From positions 1 to 64,000 of the forward strand of contig ABYL01000001.1 of NCBI GenBank assembly GCA_000173575.1: a stretch of DNA of 64,000 nucleotides. The letters are read 5' to 3'. The notes under the pieces are model-generated. The model worked only from the letters and a program-made list of their open reading frames with translations, was not told the origin of the DNA and did no database searches. The DNA comes from Burkholderia sp. H160 (GTDB taxonomy: Bacteria; Pseudomonadota; Gammaproteobacteria; Burkholderiales; Burkholderiaceae). Positions 18,407 to 26,984 of the stretch are shown in pieces. How positions within the stretch are numbered: the first letter of the stretch is position 1; each line of letters begins with the position of its first letter. Both the position numbers and the translations under genes were made by a program.

Positions 18407-19738
18407 TTATTTCCAACCAGCCGTTTGAGCTGCCGTGATACCGAACGTTATAGCCAGTGCGAGACCACCCGCGTAGCCGATACCGTATGCGCCACCGGCA
18501 TCCGAACCTGCTGCGAGAAGACCCGGAAGCACAGAGCCATCGTCCTTGAGCACGCGCGCATCGGTATCGATCATCAGACCGCCGAACGTAAATGTGATAG
18601 CTGAATACACTACGAGAGCGTAGTACTCGCCATCCAGCGGGATAGCCGATTCACGTCGCGGGGGATTCAAATTCTCCCAGCCATTGGTAGCGCCTTCCTG
18701 ATATTCAGCAAGGCTCTTCACGAGTTGCGCGCCGTCGAAGCCGTGAGCCGTCGCAAACTTCTCCAGTTCAGCAACGTCTGTCGTGTGTACGCCTTCACCG
18801 CCGTTTTCGATAGCGACCTTGTATTTATCCAGCGGGGGCGCAGAAAGCACAACGTGAGCCGTCGCGTACGTTTCCTGAATACGCTTGTCCCAGAGCAGGA
18901 TAGCCCGTGCATTGGATTCGAAAACCGTGCGATAGGTGTTCGTATGATCACCTTCAGTTTCATCGCAGTAACGGAAGCCCTGTTCATTGAACAGCAGCGA
19001 GTGGTCGCTGTGGTATTGGCTGAGACCCGTATAGTAGCGCTCTTCACCCCAGTTCGGGCTCTTCGTCACCAGGTGGCCATAGAAACCCTTGTTGTCCTTG
19101 TTGAAGACGCCACCGGCCTCGACACCCAGACGGATACCATCACCCTGCGAAACTGGGTTGGAGCGCAGGAGAAGGTTGCGCGCATTTTCATGGATGTTTT
19201 GTGCGCGGAGTTCGGGTGAGCCCTGGTAACCACCCGTAGCAAGAATAGTGTTTGTAGCGATGACATCTACGGTACCATCGGCGCAAACAGTGCGAGCCCC
19301 GATGACGTTCCCTGCGTCGTCTTTGAGCAGCGTCTCGGTCGTTGTCTCGTATACGATATAGCCGCCCGCCTTTTCTACCATTTGAATGCAGTCGTCGAGA
19401 TGGTGAATCAAATCGACTGCGTAGCCGCGGCCATGCAGGACGTTCATGGCAGGATTGACCTGAATGCCACGTGAGCGTATCCAGGCGAGCGCCTGAGGAT
19501 AGGTATCTAGCACGACATTGCCCAGCTTGGGATCGCCGCAGCCATACATCGACATCTTGGAAGCCGAAGTCGCAGTCCAAACAACGCCCCCGCTCAACAC
19601 AGCCGAGCCACCTCGCGTCGATGCTTTCTCTACTACGACAACGCGTGCGCCTCGCTCAGCCGCCCAGCCAGCGGCAGACAGTCCTGCCATGCCGGAGCCG
19701 ATGACCAAGAGGTCGCATTCCATTGTTTCGTGACCCAC
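18407..19738 (-). CDS. FAD-dependent dehydrogenase (KstD/fumarate-reductase flavoprotein family)
   Basis: A 443-residue flavoprotein with DLLVIGSGMAGLSAAGWAAERG at about 9-30, a glutamate closing the beta-alpha-beta (VVVEKA) and RGGSAVLSGGVVWTA. The C-terminal FAD-contact stretch is LLAAGSDAGGAYGIGYAGGLALA. This fold includes 3-ketosteroid delta-1-dehydrogenases, fumarate reductases and related ring desaturases. GTG 19738 with AAGGAG five bases ahead is the best start. It is the first gene of the minus-strand operon to 14640 and sits directly behind the operator-promoter at 19822-19850. Desaturation of a cyclic ketone or acyl ring is inferred. Confidence 0.88.
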   Translation of the reverse strand: MGHETMECDLLVIGSGMAGLSAAGWAAERGARVVVVEKASTRGGSAVLSGGVVWTATSASKMSMYGCGDPKLGNVVLDTYPQALAWIRSRGIQVNPAMNVLHGRGYAVDLIHHLDDCIQMVEKAGGYIVYETTTETLLKDDAGNVIGARTVCADGTVDVIATNTILATGGYQGSPELRAQNIHENARNLLLRSNPVSQGDGIRLGVEAGGVFNKDNKGFYGHLVTKSPNWGEERYYTGLSQYHSDHSLLFNEQGFRYCDETEGDHTNTYRTVFESNARAILLWDKRIQETYATAHVVLSAPPLDKYKVAIENGGEGVHTTDVAELEKFATAHGFDGAQLVKSLAEYQEGATNGWENLNPPRRESAIPLDGEYYALVVYSAITFTFGGLMIDTDARVLKDDGSVLPGLLAAGSDAGGAYGIGYAGGLALAITFGITAAQTAGWK

Positions 19739-19821
19739 GCTGTCTCCTTCAGATCTATATGGATCCAGATTGAAATAACTGCTCGACGCCTGCGCTCGAG
19801 ATCACATCTCATGGTGACCAA

Positions 19822-19850
19822 TGGTACTCGACCGACTGGTCGGGCGTCAA
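19822..19850 (-). promoter_or_regulatory. Promoter with embedded TetR-type operator (minus strand)
   Basis: On the minus strand TTGACG (19845-19850) is followed by the 17-base spacer CCCGACCAGTCGGTCGA and GTACCA. It drives the 18407-19738 gene and its operon. Sequence and geometry are the same as at 1794-1822 and 1889-1917. Confidence 0.7.
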
Positions 19851-19927
19851 CTGTGTCCGGGTATGTGCTAGGCACCGTTGTGTCTACAACCAGAAGGTTG
19901 TAACCCCATACCCCCTAGTTACCCTTG

Positions 19928-19956
19928 TTGACACCCGACCAGTCGGTCGAGTAGAT
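19928..19956 (+). promoter_or_regulatory. Promoter with embedded TetR-type operator (plus strand)
   Basis: TTGACA (19928-19933), the 17-base operator spacer (19934-19950) and GTAGAT (19951-19956) form the best-scoring promoter of the set. It faces the porin gene, leaving a leader of about 215 bases. Between this and the divergent promoter lies a perfect ACAACC-AGAA-GGTTGT palindrome (19886-19901) that could bind another regulator. The remaining leader (19960-20180) holds an imperfect repeat around ATTAGAAGT and no gene. Confidence 0.75.
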
Positions 19957-20180
19957 TCGCCCACACTGCTTGAGTAACGTAGTAGCGCTGTAGTTAATGC
20001 TTCTAATCAAAAAAAAATGGAAAGACATTGATTAGAAGTGCGGAGCATCGCATAAGTGATCGTTCACCCCTATGCCCGTCGATCAATCGCGCCTCTGAGC
20101 GCGACTGCTAGCCCACACGTTTTACGTTTCTGGTTACCAGAAATTCCCACAAGTGGTTTGGAGATTTGGAGGCTATATAC

Positions 20181-21362
20181 ATGAAAAAAACGCTTCTCGC
20201 TTTGACTGTACTTGCTTCGTTTGCTCAAGCAGCACACGCAGACTCTAGCGTGACGATGTACGGCATCGTAGATGCCCCGCTTGAGTTCGTCACTAACCAG
20301 GCATCGGGCGCGCCCAGCTTGGCTGCAAACGGCCTTCCTGTTCCGAAGCCAGGCGGTAATCGTTGGTCCCTGAATTCGAGCGGTGGTCTGTCGAACTCGC
20401 GGTGGGGCTTCAAGGGCAACGAAGACCTCGGTGGCGGCCTGTCGGCATTCTTCCAGTTGGAGAACGGTTTCGGCCTGACCACCGGCCAGCTCCAACAGGG
20501 CGGTCGTATGTTTGGCCGTATGGCATTCGTTGGACTTAAGTCCTCTGACTGGGGTGCTATCTCGCTCGGTCGCCAGTACACATCGTTGCTCGAAGTGATG
20601 GCAACGCTCGGACCGATCAACCTGGCAACTATGTACGAGCCGGTCACTATCGAAACGGGTAGCAACTACCGTCAAGACAGTATGATTAAGTACGTCGGCA
20701 CCTTCGGCAAGGTGATGGTGGAGGGTCACTACAGCTTTAGCGCGGCTCAAGTGCTCTACAATGGCCTGCCGGTCGCTAACGGCGGCAACGGTCAGATCCC
20801 AGGTCACTTCCACGACAACACGGCATGGGGTATCGGCGCTACCTACACGGACGGCCCGATGCTGTTGGCGTTCGGCGTTGACCAAATTTTCCCATCAATG
20901 GCGACTACGGGTACCGGTGACAACTGGACTGGTACCAAGATTGCTGTTGGTGGTAGCTATATGGTCACCAGCGACCTGAAACTCATGGGTGGTTACAGCT
21001 ATGGGCGTACCACAGACCAGAACGGCATTGTTGTTTATCGAGGCGACTACTTCTGGGCCGGTGCTCAGTACGCTTTCACGCCCCTCATCAGGAGCGGTCT
21101 CGGCCTCTACTACAATCGTCTGTCAACGATGAAGACGAGCGCTACCGCAGCTGATGGTCGTATCGGCAACCCGTGGGAAGTCAGCTTCTTCACTAGCTAC
21201 TTCCTGTCGAAGCGCACCGACGTGTACCTCGTCACGTCATATGCACGTAACGCGGCTTTAGACATGGACAGCACGGCTAACAGCAACATCGATGCTTACT
21301 TCCTCAAGCAAGGCGCGAAAGAGCAGCTTGGCGTGACTATTGGCATTCGTCACCGCTTCTAA
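20181..21362 (+). CDS. Outer-membrane porin (Burkholderia OmpC-like, Gram-negative porin family)
   Basis: A 393-residue trimeric-porin-type beta-barrel. The signal peptide is MKKTLLALTVLASFAQAAHA, with mature DSSVTMYGIVDAPLEFV; the SSVT-YG start is diagnostic of beta-proteobacterial porins. FKGNEDLGGGLSAFFQLENGF follows near residue 80, and the chain ends in the aromatic GIRHRF signature recognised by the BAM complex. ATG 20181 is chosen over TTG 20166 because it begins the signal peptide. Its position behind a shared operator indicates a dedicated uptake channel for the pathway substrate. Confidence 0.93.
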   Translation: MKKTLLALTVLASFAQAAHADSSVTMYGIVDAPLEFVTNQASGAPSLAANGLPVPKPGGNRWSLNSSGGLSNSRWGFKGNEDLGGGLSAFFQLENGFGLTTGQLQQGGRMFGRMAFVGLKSSDWGAISLGRQYTSLLEVMATLGPINLATMYEPVTIETGSNYRQDSMIKYVGTFGKVMVEGHYSFSAAQVLYNGLPVANGGNGQIPGHFHDNTAWGIGATYTDGPMLLAFGVDQIFPSMATTGTGDNWTGTKIAVGGSYMVTSDLKLMGGYSYGRTTDQNGIVVYRGDYFWAGAQYAFTPLIRSGLGLYYNRLSTMKTSATAADGRIGNPWEVSFFTSYFLSKRTDVYLVTSYARNAALDMDSTANSNIDAYFLKQGAKEQLGVTIGIRHRF

Positions 21363-21415
21363 TCTAAAACTCCCCGCAGGATTCCATTCGCTGTTTGCAA
21401 TGACTAAGTATGGAC

Positions 21416-21469
21416 TTGACTTTGTGAGTAGCAGTGGTAAATTGGTGACTCGACCGCATGGTCGGTCGA
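21416..21469 (+). promoter_or_regulatory. Promoter followed by a perfect TetR-type operator
   Basis: TTGACT (21416-21421), a 16-base spacer and TAAATT (21438-21443) are followed at the expected start point by TCGACCG-CATGGT-CGGTCGA (21450-21469), a perfect 7-base-arm palindrome. This is the cleanest version of the island operator. It precedes the enoyl-CoA hydratase to TetR unit, so the regulator would control its own synthesis. Confidence 0.72.
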
Positions 21470-21551
21470 ATGCTCAGATACAGCTCTACTTCCCTCCGGG
21501 AGAAGCTAGCATCCGACACTGCACTGTTACGACTACTACACAGGAACTGAC

Positions 21552-22358
21552 ATGAGCGAAGTGAACCAAGAGAAGGACGTGATCCAGTACGAAGTTGCTG
21601 ATAACGGCATTGCTACGATTTGGCTGAATCGGCCGCACGTTCGCAACTGCGTGAGCCCGCAACTGCTGAAGGATCTCGAAGCTGCCGTTGATCGCGCAGC
21701 GGAAGACAACAGCGTTCTCGCCGTCGTGTTCCGTGGTCGTGAAAACACGTTCTGCGCAGGCGCTGACCTCGGCAAGCTCGTCGGCCCTGTGCTGCAAGAA
21801 ACATCCACGTCGCTACAACTCGCAATCGACTCGGCACGTACGTACGACAAGATCTTCAACATGAAGAAGCCGACCATCGCAGCCGTTGACGGTTACGCAG
21901 TTGCCGGCGGTTTCGAACTCATGATCTCGTGCGACTTTGCACTCGCAACGGAAGAAGCTAAAGTTGGTGATTTCCATATCCGCCGCGCTCTCTTCGGCGG
22001 TGCAGGTCCGATCTATCGTCTGCCGCGCATGATCGGCATGCGCAAGTCGAAGGAACTGATGCTCACGGGCAAGCTGCTGACGGGCAAGGAATGCGTCGAA
22101 TGGGGCCTGATGAGCGCATGCGCACCGCGCGCTGAGTTCGACAAGCTGATCCAGGACTTTTGTGCACCGCTGATCGACAAGTCGCCGTTCTGCATGTGGA
22201 TGACGAAGATGGCAGTCAACCGCGGCCTCGACGCAGACACGAACAGCCTGATCACGCTCGAAACGATGACGTGTAACGTCGTCCACCACTCGGAAGATGC
22301 GAAGGAAGGCGTGCGCGCGTTCCTGGAAAAGCGTCAGCCGAAGTGGATCGGTAAGTAA
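21552..22358 (+). CDS. Enoyl-CoA hydratase/isomerase family protein
   Basis: A 268-residue crotonase with the oxyanion-hole segments GRENTFCAGADLGKL (near 62) and GYAVAGGFELMISCDFALA (near 112). The catalytic loop reads VGDFHIRRALFGGAGPIYRLPR; the hydratase glutamates are not at their usual places, so the chemistry may be isomerisation, ring opening or carbon-carbon hydrolysis. It is the first gene of the operon that ends with the TetR regulator. Confidence 0.87.
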   Translation: MSEVNQEKDVIQYEVADNGIATIWLNRPHVRNCVSPQLLKDLEAAVDRAAEDNSVLAVVFRGRENTFCAGADLGKLVGPVLQETSTSLQLAIDSARTYDKIFNMKKPTIAAVDGYAVAGGFELMISCDFALATEEAKVGDFHIRRALFGGAGPIYRLPRMIGMRKSKELMLTGKLLTGKECVEWGLMSACAPRAEFDKLIQDFCAPLIDKSPFCMWMTKMAVNRGLDADTNSLITLETMTCNVVHHSEDAKEGVRAFLEKRQPKWIGK

Positions 22359-22375
22359 GTAGACGGAGAACGATA

Positions 22376-22723
22376 GTGACTGTAAGCCTTGTAATTTTGG
22401 CCTCTCGCCCGCCCGAGTGGACTGCTGAGCAGTTCACAACTTGGTGGCGAGGTGAACATGCCGCGTATGGCCGGAAATTGCCGGGCTTGCAGGCATATCG
22501 CCATGGGGTGATTGTGCACGACTACGATCACCCTGAAGGACCCGCATACGACGGTCACGCGGTTTTGACTTTTCCGGATCGCGCGACTCTCGATGCCGCA
22601 TTTGCATCGCAAGAATGGAAAGATGCAGTTGCTCACGTGGGCCGTATGAAGGGAAAGCGAATTGCTCTGATTACAGAAGAAGCAGATATGTATGCTCTCC
22701 ACGCTCCTAAGGAGGGCAGCTAA
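22376..22723 (+). CDS. EthD-like dimeric alpha/beta-barrel protein
   Basis: A 115-residue protein starting at GTG 22376 with GGAG eight bases ahead. Its ferredoxin-like barrel features (ILASRPPEWTAEQFTTWWRGEHAAYGRKLPGL, then a HAVLTFPDRATLDAAFAS strand-helix) place it in the EthD/DABB superfamily, whose members are small, often cofactor-less enzymes or auxiliary proteins of ring and ether degradation. It shares one base with the next gene (TAATG). Function is unknown. Confidence 0.75.
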   Translation: MTVSLVILASRPPEWTAEQFTTWWRGEHAAYGRKLPGLQAYRHGVIVHDYDHPEGPAYDGHAVLTFPDRATLDAAFASQEWKDAVAHVGRMKGKRIALITEEADMYALHAPKEGS

Positions 22724-23520
22724 TGTCCACTTTTGAAAAAGGTTTCGTCGCTCGAAGCTTTCGCCTCGACGGTCGCGTTGCTCTCATTAATGGCGGTCGC
22801 GGTGATATGGCCGTCGCAATGGGTGCAGCACTCGCTGACCTCGGTTGTAGCGTCGTATTCATGTCTCGCAAAGTAGAAGAATGCGAGGCCGTGGCAAACG
22901 ATATCGGACCACGCTTCGGTGTGCGGACTCTGGGCCTGCGCTGCGATGTCTCGAACGAGGCTGAAGTTGAGGCTGCCGTTGCCCGAGTTGTCGAAGAACT
23001 GGGCCAGATCGATATTCTGATCAACAACGCCGGTGCTTCGTGGTGGGGGCTGCCTGAAGACATTCCCCTCTCAGGCTGGCAGAAGGTGATGGACGTGAAC
23101 GTGACGGGCACCTTCCTGGCCTGCCGCCATGTTGCTCGCCACATGATTGCCCGCGGCCAAGGCGGTTCGATTATCAACGTGGCGTCAGTCGGCGCATACC
23201 TGTCCTACACGCCAGAGAAAGGACAAGTCGTTCCGTACACGACAAGCAAGGCTGCGATTGTTCATTTGACAAGCAATCTCGCTGCGCAGTGGGCCTCGCA
23301 CGGCATTCGTGTGAACGCGATTGCTCCCGGCTCAATCGAAACTGGAATGACGAAAACTGTTCCTGAGGATCAGAAATCGAAACTGCTTAATGATATTCTC
23401 TTGCATCGGTTCGGCAAACCCATCGAACTTACGGGTACGGTCGCTCTCTTGGCGTCTGACGCTGGCGGATTCATTACCGGGCAAACATATATCGTAGACG
23501 GGGGGCAGACGATTGCTTAA
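22723..23520 (+). CDS. SDR-fold oxidoreductase with altered cofactor motif
   Basis: A 265-residue SDR. NNAGASWWG lies near 100, the serine region is NVASVGAYLS and the catalytic YTTSK near 174 is intact. The cofactor motif is unusual: where TG-x3-GIG is expected, it reads NGGRGDMAVAMG at about 24-35. The protein also has a 20-residue N-terminal extension (FEKGFVARSFRLDGR). Cofactor specificity may differ, or the residues may reflect a distinct subfamily. It is coupled at both ends: TAATG upstream, and the ligase start overlaps its stop downstream. Confidence 0.85.
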   Translation: MSTFEKGFVARSFRLDGRVALINGGRGDMAVAMGAALADLGCSVVFMSRKVEECEAVANDIGPRFGVRTLGLRCDVSNEAEVEAAVARVVEELGQIDILINNAGASWWGLPEDIPLSGWQKVMDVNVTGTFLACRHVARHMIARGQGGSIINVASVGAYLSYTPEKGQVVPYTTSKAAIVHLTSNLAAQWASHGIRVNAIAPGSIETGMTKTVPEDQKSKLLNDILLHRFGKPIELTGTVALLASDAGGFITGQTYIVDGGQTIA

Positions 23521-25048
23521 TAACCGAATTACGGAATTTACCGCCGAAGGGCTAGTCTGGACTGACGCCTCGCTTTGGCAGCAGTTCAACGCTCTGCACG
23601 AAGCAGACGCACAGGCGCTCGCCGTCGTAGACGGCACAGGTCGCGAATGGAGTCGCTCAGAACTCTACGGGCTCGCGACTCTGATCGCTAAAGAACTTGG
23701 CGCCAGCGGTGTCGGTGCTCACGACCGCGTGATGGTCGAAGGCCGCAAGACTGCGAATACACTCGCCGCAGCGCTCGCGATCTCCAGCGTTGGTGCCGTT
23801 ACCTGTCCCTATACGCCGGATCTGGGCAAATCAGAGCGCAGTGTCATCGAACAGCGGCTCGGTCACGTAGCGCTTATCGGTTCGTCAGAAGTCAACGCAA
23901 AGGCTATCCCGGGTGTCGAAGGCCTCTACCTCACTCTGTGCGAACGTCAAGATCGCACGTGGGACGAAACCGACAAGAAGGCCGCGCTAATCGCCTTCAC
24001 TTCCGGTACGACGGGTATCCCCAAGGGGGTGATGCACTCTGTGGACGGGATGAATTACGCTACGCGTGCCTGTGCCAGGGTTGCCGGTCTCGAACGTGCT
24101 GATGCGATTGTCGGCGTAGTGCCTCTCGGAAGCGCACCCGGATTCACGTTCACGCTGCACTTCAGCCTGTCGCTGGGGCATCCGCTAATCATCGTCGATC
24201 CGTGGGACCCTCGCCGTGCGCTGGAACTCATGGACGCGCATAACTGCCGGTGGGGTATGTGTGTTCCCACTCACCTGCACACGATGGTCGAGTGTGCTCG
24301 TTCTGGCCAGTGGTCGAAGCGTAGCCCGCTGAAAGCTCTCGCAGTCGGCGGTTCGGCTATGACCACGCAACTGATTGCAGACGCTGACGAACTGCTTGGC
24401 ATTCCGGTACTGCGTATGTACGGCATGTCTGAGTGCATGGGCCATTGCAGCGCCCTGCCAACGGACTCGCTGGAAGTACGTCAAAACTCGGACGGCAAGC
24501 CCTTCCCTGGCACTCAGGATCAAGCCCTCGACGCTCAATACAACCCTTTGCCCGCAGGTGAGCGCGGTCAAGCAGGTGTCAAGGGGCCGTCGCTGTTCCT
24601 CAAGTACGCAGAAGGACTGGGCAGTCAAGAGTACCGACTGACGGAAAACGGTTACTTCCTGACCGGCGATGAAATCGTTGTCGGCCACGATGGCTATATC
24701 AAGGTTGTTGGCCGCTTGAAGGACCAGATCATTCGCGGCGGTTACAACGTTGACCCAGCTGAAGTCGAAGCCGCTGTACTCAAGCATCCTGCCATCGAAA
24801 ACGCGATTGTCGTCGGTGTGCCGCACCCGAAACTCGGTGAGCAAGCCTGCGCTATCTGTGTCATCCGGCCGGGTTTCCCAACATTGCAACTGTCGGATTT
24901 GGCAGCTCATCTGGAAACTATCGGGCTGACGAAGAAGAAGTGGCCTGAGCATCTTGTGATTGTCGACAAAATGCTTGTCACCACTACCGGCAAGGTTGAC
25001 AAGAAAATCTTGCAGAAAAACGCTATAGTCCAGCTGAACCTAGGCTAG
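23513..25048 (+). CDS. Acyl-CoA ligase (AMP-binding, class I adenylate-forming)
   Basis: A 511-residue adenylate-forming ligase. The phosphate loop is AFTSGTTGIPKGVMHS near residue 164, YGMSECMG near 302, YFLTGDEIV near 383, the hinge GRLKDQIIRGGYNVDPAEVE near 400 and the catalytic lysine in TTGKVDKKIL near the C-terminus. Translation starts at TTG 23513, inside the previous gene's stop region. Cyclohexanecarboxylate- and medium-chain-type ligases are its closest look-alikes. It would activate the imported acid to its CoA thioester, the first committed step. Confidence 0.9.
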   Translation: MLNNRITEFTAEGLVWTDASLWQQFNALHEADAQALAVVDGTGREWSRSELYGLATLIAKELGASGVGAHDRVMVEGRKTANTLAAALAISSVGAVTCPYTPDLGKSERSVIEQRLGHVALIGSSEVNAKAIPGVEGLYLTLCERQDRTWDETDKKAALIAFTSGTTGIPKGVMHSVDGMNYATRACARVAGLERADAIVGVVPLGSAPGFTFTLHFSLSLGHPLIIVDPWDPRRALELMDAHNCRWGMCVPTHLHTMVECARSGQWSKRSPLKALAVGGSAMTTQLIADADELLGIPVLRMYGMSECMGHCSALPTDSLEVRQNSDGKPFPGTQDQALDAQYNPLPAGERGQAGVKGPSLFLKYAEGLGSQEYRLTENGYFLTGDEIVVGHDGYIKVVGRLKDQIIRGGYNVDPAEVEAAVLKHPAIENAIVVGVPHPKLGEQACAICVIRPGFPTLQLSDLAAHLETIGLTKKKWPEHLVIVDKMLVTTTGKVDKKILQKNAIVQLNLG

Positions 25049-25110
25049 TTCGAGCGGGTAGTTGTTGTGCATTTCGGGTGTACTAGATCAAAAACGGGAA
25101 AGCTAAGGAA

Positions 25111-25719
25111 ATGACGGGTAAAGCTAAGACAACAATGACAGCTGAGCACAGTGAGAAAAGACTGAAGATTTTCGATCACTGTGCTGACCTGTTTGACAAG
25201 GTCGGCTACCACAAGATGACTATGCAAATGTTGGCCGACGAAGCTGGCATGGGCAAGCCTACGCTTTACCACTACTTCCCTAGTAAGGCTGCGATTCTCT
25301 TTGAAATGCACCAGACGCACATGGAGCTTCTGACAGAGGATCTGGAGGATACGAGCCATGGGTGTACGGATGCAGCATCATTGCTGATTAGAGCCTGTAC
25401 CTCGACCTTGCGTCAAATTGCTGAGCATCCTGGATATGTGCGAGCGTTCATGGATCACTATGGTGATCTGCAAGATGAACACCGTGGGCAGATTCGCAAA
25501 CTACGCGACAAGTACCTTAAACGTATTCGAAAAATCATCACTGACGGTATTTCTTCTGGTGCCTTCCGTGACAATGATCCGGACATCACCGTCTTTACTT
25601 TCTTGGGGATTTGCAACTGGGCGTACAAGTGGTACCCGCATATGGCCTCAGAGTGTCCGCCTCCCAAGATGGCCGAAAAACTTTGCCGAGTGATCCTCGA
25701 TGGTCTGGTAGCCAGGTGA
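25111..25719 (+). CDS. TetR family regulator of the CoA catabolic island
   Basis: A 202-residue TetR protein. The helix-turn-helix MTMQMLADEAGMGKPTLYHY lies at about 36-55, followed by FPSKAAILFEM and an all-helical ligand domain (residues 75-200) of the AcrR/TetR_C type. It is the last gene of the 21552 unit and precedes a terminator. Five palindromic operators overlap promoters within the island, and no other local regulator is intact inside it, so this protein is the likely repressor. An acyl-CoA intermediate is the probable inducer by analogy. A near-duplicate lies at 26985-27602. Confidence 0.88.
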   Translation: MTGKAKTTMTAEHSEKRLKIFDHCADLFDKVGYHKMTMQMLADEAGMGKPTLYHYFPSKAAILFEMHQTHMELLTEDLEDTSHGCTDAASLLIRACTSTLRQIAEHPGYVRAFMDHYGDLQDEHRGQIRKLRDKYLKRIRKIITDGISSGAFRDNDPDITVFTFLGICNWAYKWYPHMASECPPPKMAEKLCRVILDGLVAR

Positions 25720-25729
25720 GGTTTCAATC

Positions 25730-25766
25730 AAAGCCCTGCGACGTAAAGTCCGCGGGGCTTTTTTTT
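25730..25766 (+). terminator. Rho-independent terminator after the TetR gene
   Basis: AAAGCCCTGCG (25730-25740), a ten-base loop, CGCGGGGCTTT (25751-25761) and a run of eight T in all. It marks the right end of the catabolic island. Confidence 0.9.
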
Positions 25767-25797
25767 AAGTTCATCGCGGGAAGCCGTAGAGCTTAGG

Positions 25798-26010
25798 GGA
25801 GCGATCACGCATGGACTACGCGAGATGATCCGAAGGCGAAGTGCGATCGAGCCAGCCATCGGCCACATGAAGGCAGACGGGAAGCTCGACCGGAACTGGC
25901 TTAAAGGCGCGCTCGGCGACGCGATACACGCAGTGCTGTGCGGCGCCGGCCATAACCTTCGGATGATCCTCAGGAAGCTGAGGCTTTTTTACGCACTTGT
26001 TCTGGTCCGC
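25798..26010 (+). pseudogene. IS5-family transposase C-terminal remnant
   Basis: An open stretch translating as GAITHGLREMIRRRSAIEPA followed by GHMKADGKLDRNWLKGALGD and HAVLCGAGHNLRMILRKLRL. This is the C-terminal end of IS5-group (DDE_Tnp_1) transposases, including the catalytic-glutamate RRRSAIEP-IGHMK motif. The N-terminal two thirds is missing and the end runs into unrelated sequence. No terminal inverted repeats were found. It shows that insertion activity shaped the junction beyond the catabolic island. Confidence 0.8.
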
Positions 26011-26984
26011 TTCGCTCAACCGCTCAATCGCTGTCGAATACCAGCCGTGAGGGCAAGCGTCGTCCAAAACGAATTATTCAGACCCGACTACGTAAGCGAC
26101 CTGCAAAGGACATTGCGTTCGCGGAGTCGGTCGTTTCGCTCATTAAGGGTGGGCTCGCGTCCCCGCGCGACGCCAGGCAGGCAATCGTGTTGCGGCGAAA
26201 AATCTCCTCATCGAGCGGCACGTGGTGAGCGGCTGAGTGGTCAGGTAGATTTCCATAGAGTGTGCCGCGAGAACTTGCGTGCATACCTAATGGAAGTCGG
26301 TGCTGAAGAAGGGGATTTTTAGGGTGGCCGGGTATTCGCTCGGGTCTGCATTTGTTTAGTCCGGGAATGTAACACGTTTTAATGTAAGTAGATCATCCAT
26401 AAATAGATCCGGCTGTCGGTGTAGGCTACGTCTTGGCGCCGAGAATGAATATCTGCGTCGGACGCGATGCCACGCATCCTGATGCCAACGACGACCGGAA
26501 ACCTGTGGACTCCGCCACGCTATTTTCCTGCGTGCGCTCACGCATCAAAATCAGCTCGCAGTGCCGGGATCCGTGAGAACGTTGTTCAAGCAATGCCCGG
26601 AGACCGGGCCAAAGCAGGGACTCGATGTCGTGAGGGGTGTGGCCCCCATGCTAAAATCGCAACACGTGAAACGATGTCCCTTTGTAAGCAAGGCCGAATG
26701 TGGATAGTTCCGCGAATGCGGAGCAGGTGCATGGTTAGCGTGACTATCAACCTGGAACCGAATTGGTTCAGCATCAGGTATGGGGCGGTACACTTCTACC
26801 ATCGCTGCGAATCTTTGCCACGGGCGTCCAGGAGCCAGCGGACGTTATCGGGCTCAGTCTCCCACTGGGTTCGCAACACGTACGTAGAGGATTCAGTTGT
26901 TGCCCGAATAGCTTGAATGCCCTTATGCGTGCAGGCAGGACGTTGATTTCAAAGAAAGCTGGTGGTAACAGAAAAGGGTAATCA
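26011..26984 (+). other. Gene-poor scar between transposase remnant and second TetR
   Basis: About 970 bases in which I recognise no gene. Short open frames exist on both strands (for example 26467-26916 plus), but they carry no family motif, are rich in Arg/Ser/Pro and lack ribosome sites. The stretch is probably assembled from fragments of insertion elements. Confidence 0.5.

Noticed and set aside
18407-19738. A true 3-ketosteroid delta-1-dehydrogenase and hence a steroid degradation cluster
   Set aside because: Ring-cleavage enzymes of steroid degradation (KshAB, HsaABCD) are absent from the window, and the flavoprotein matches only the general KstD/fumarate-reductase fold. Steroid use cannot be claimed.
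19898-19905. TTGTAACC in the porin upstream region as a further SigF site
   Set aside because: There is no CGAA at the required 16-base spacing; the match is part of the ACAACC/GGTTGT palindrome.
26467-26916. A 149-codon plus-strand open frame in the scar region
   Set aside because: No family motif, no ribosome site, Arg/Ser-rich composition and competing frames on the other strand; treated as non-coding.
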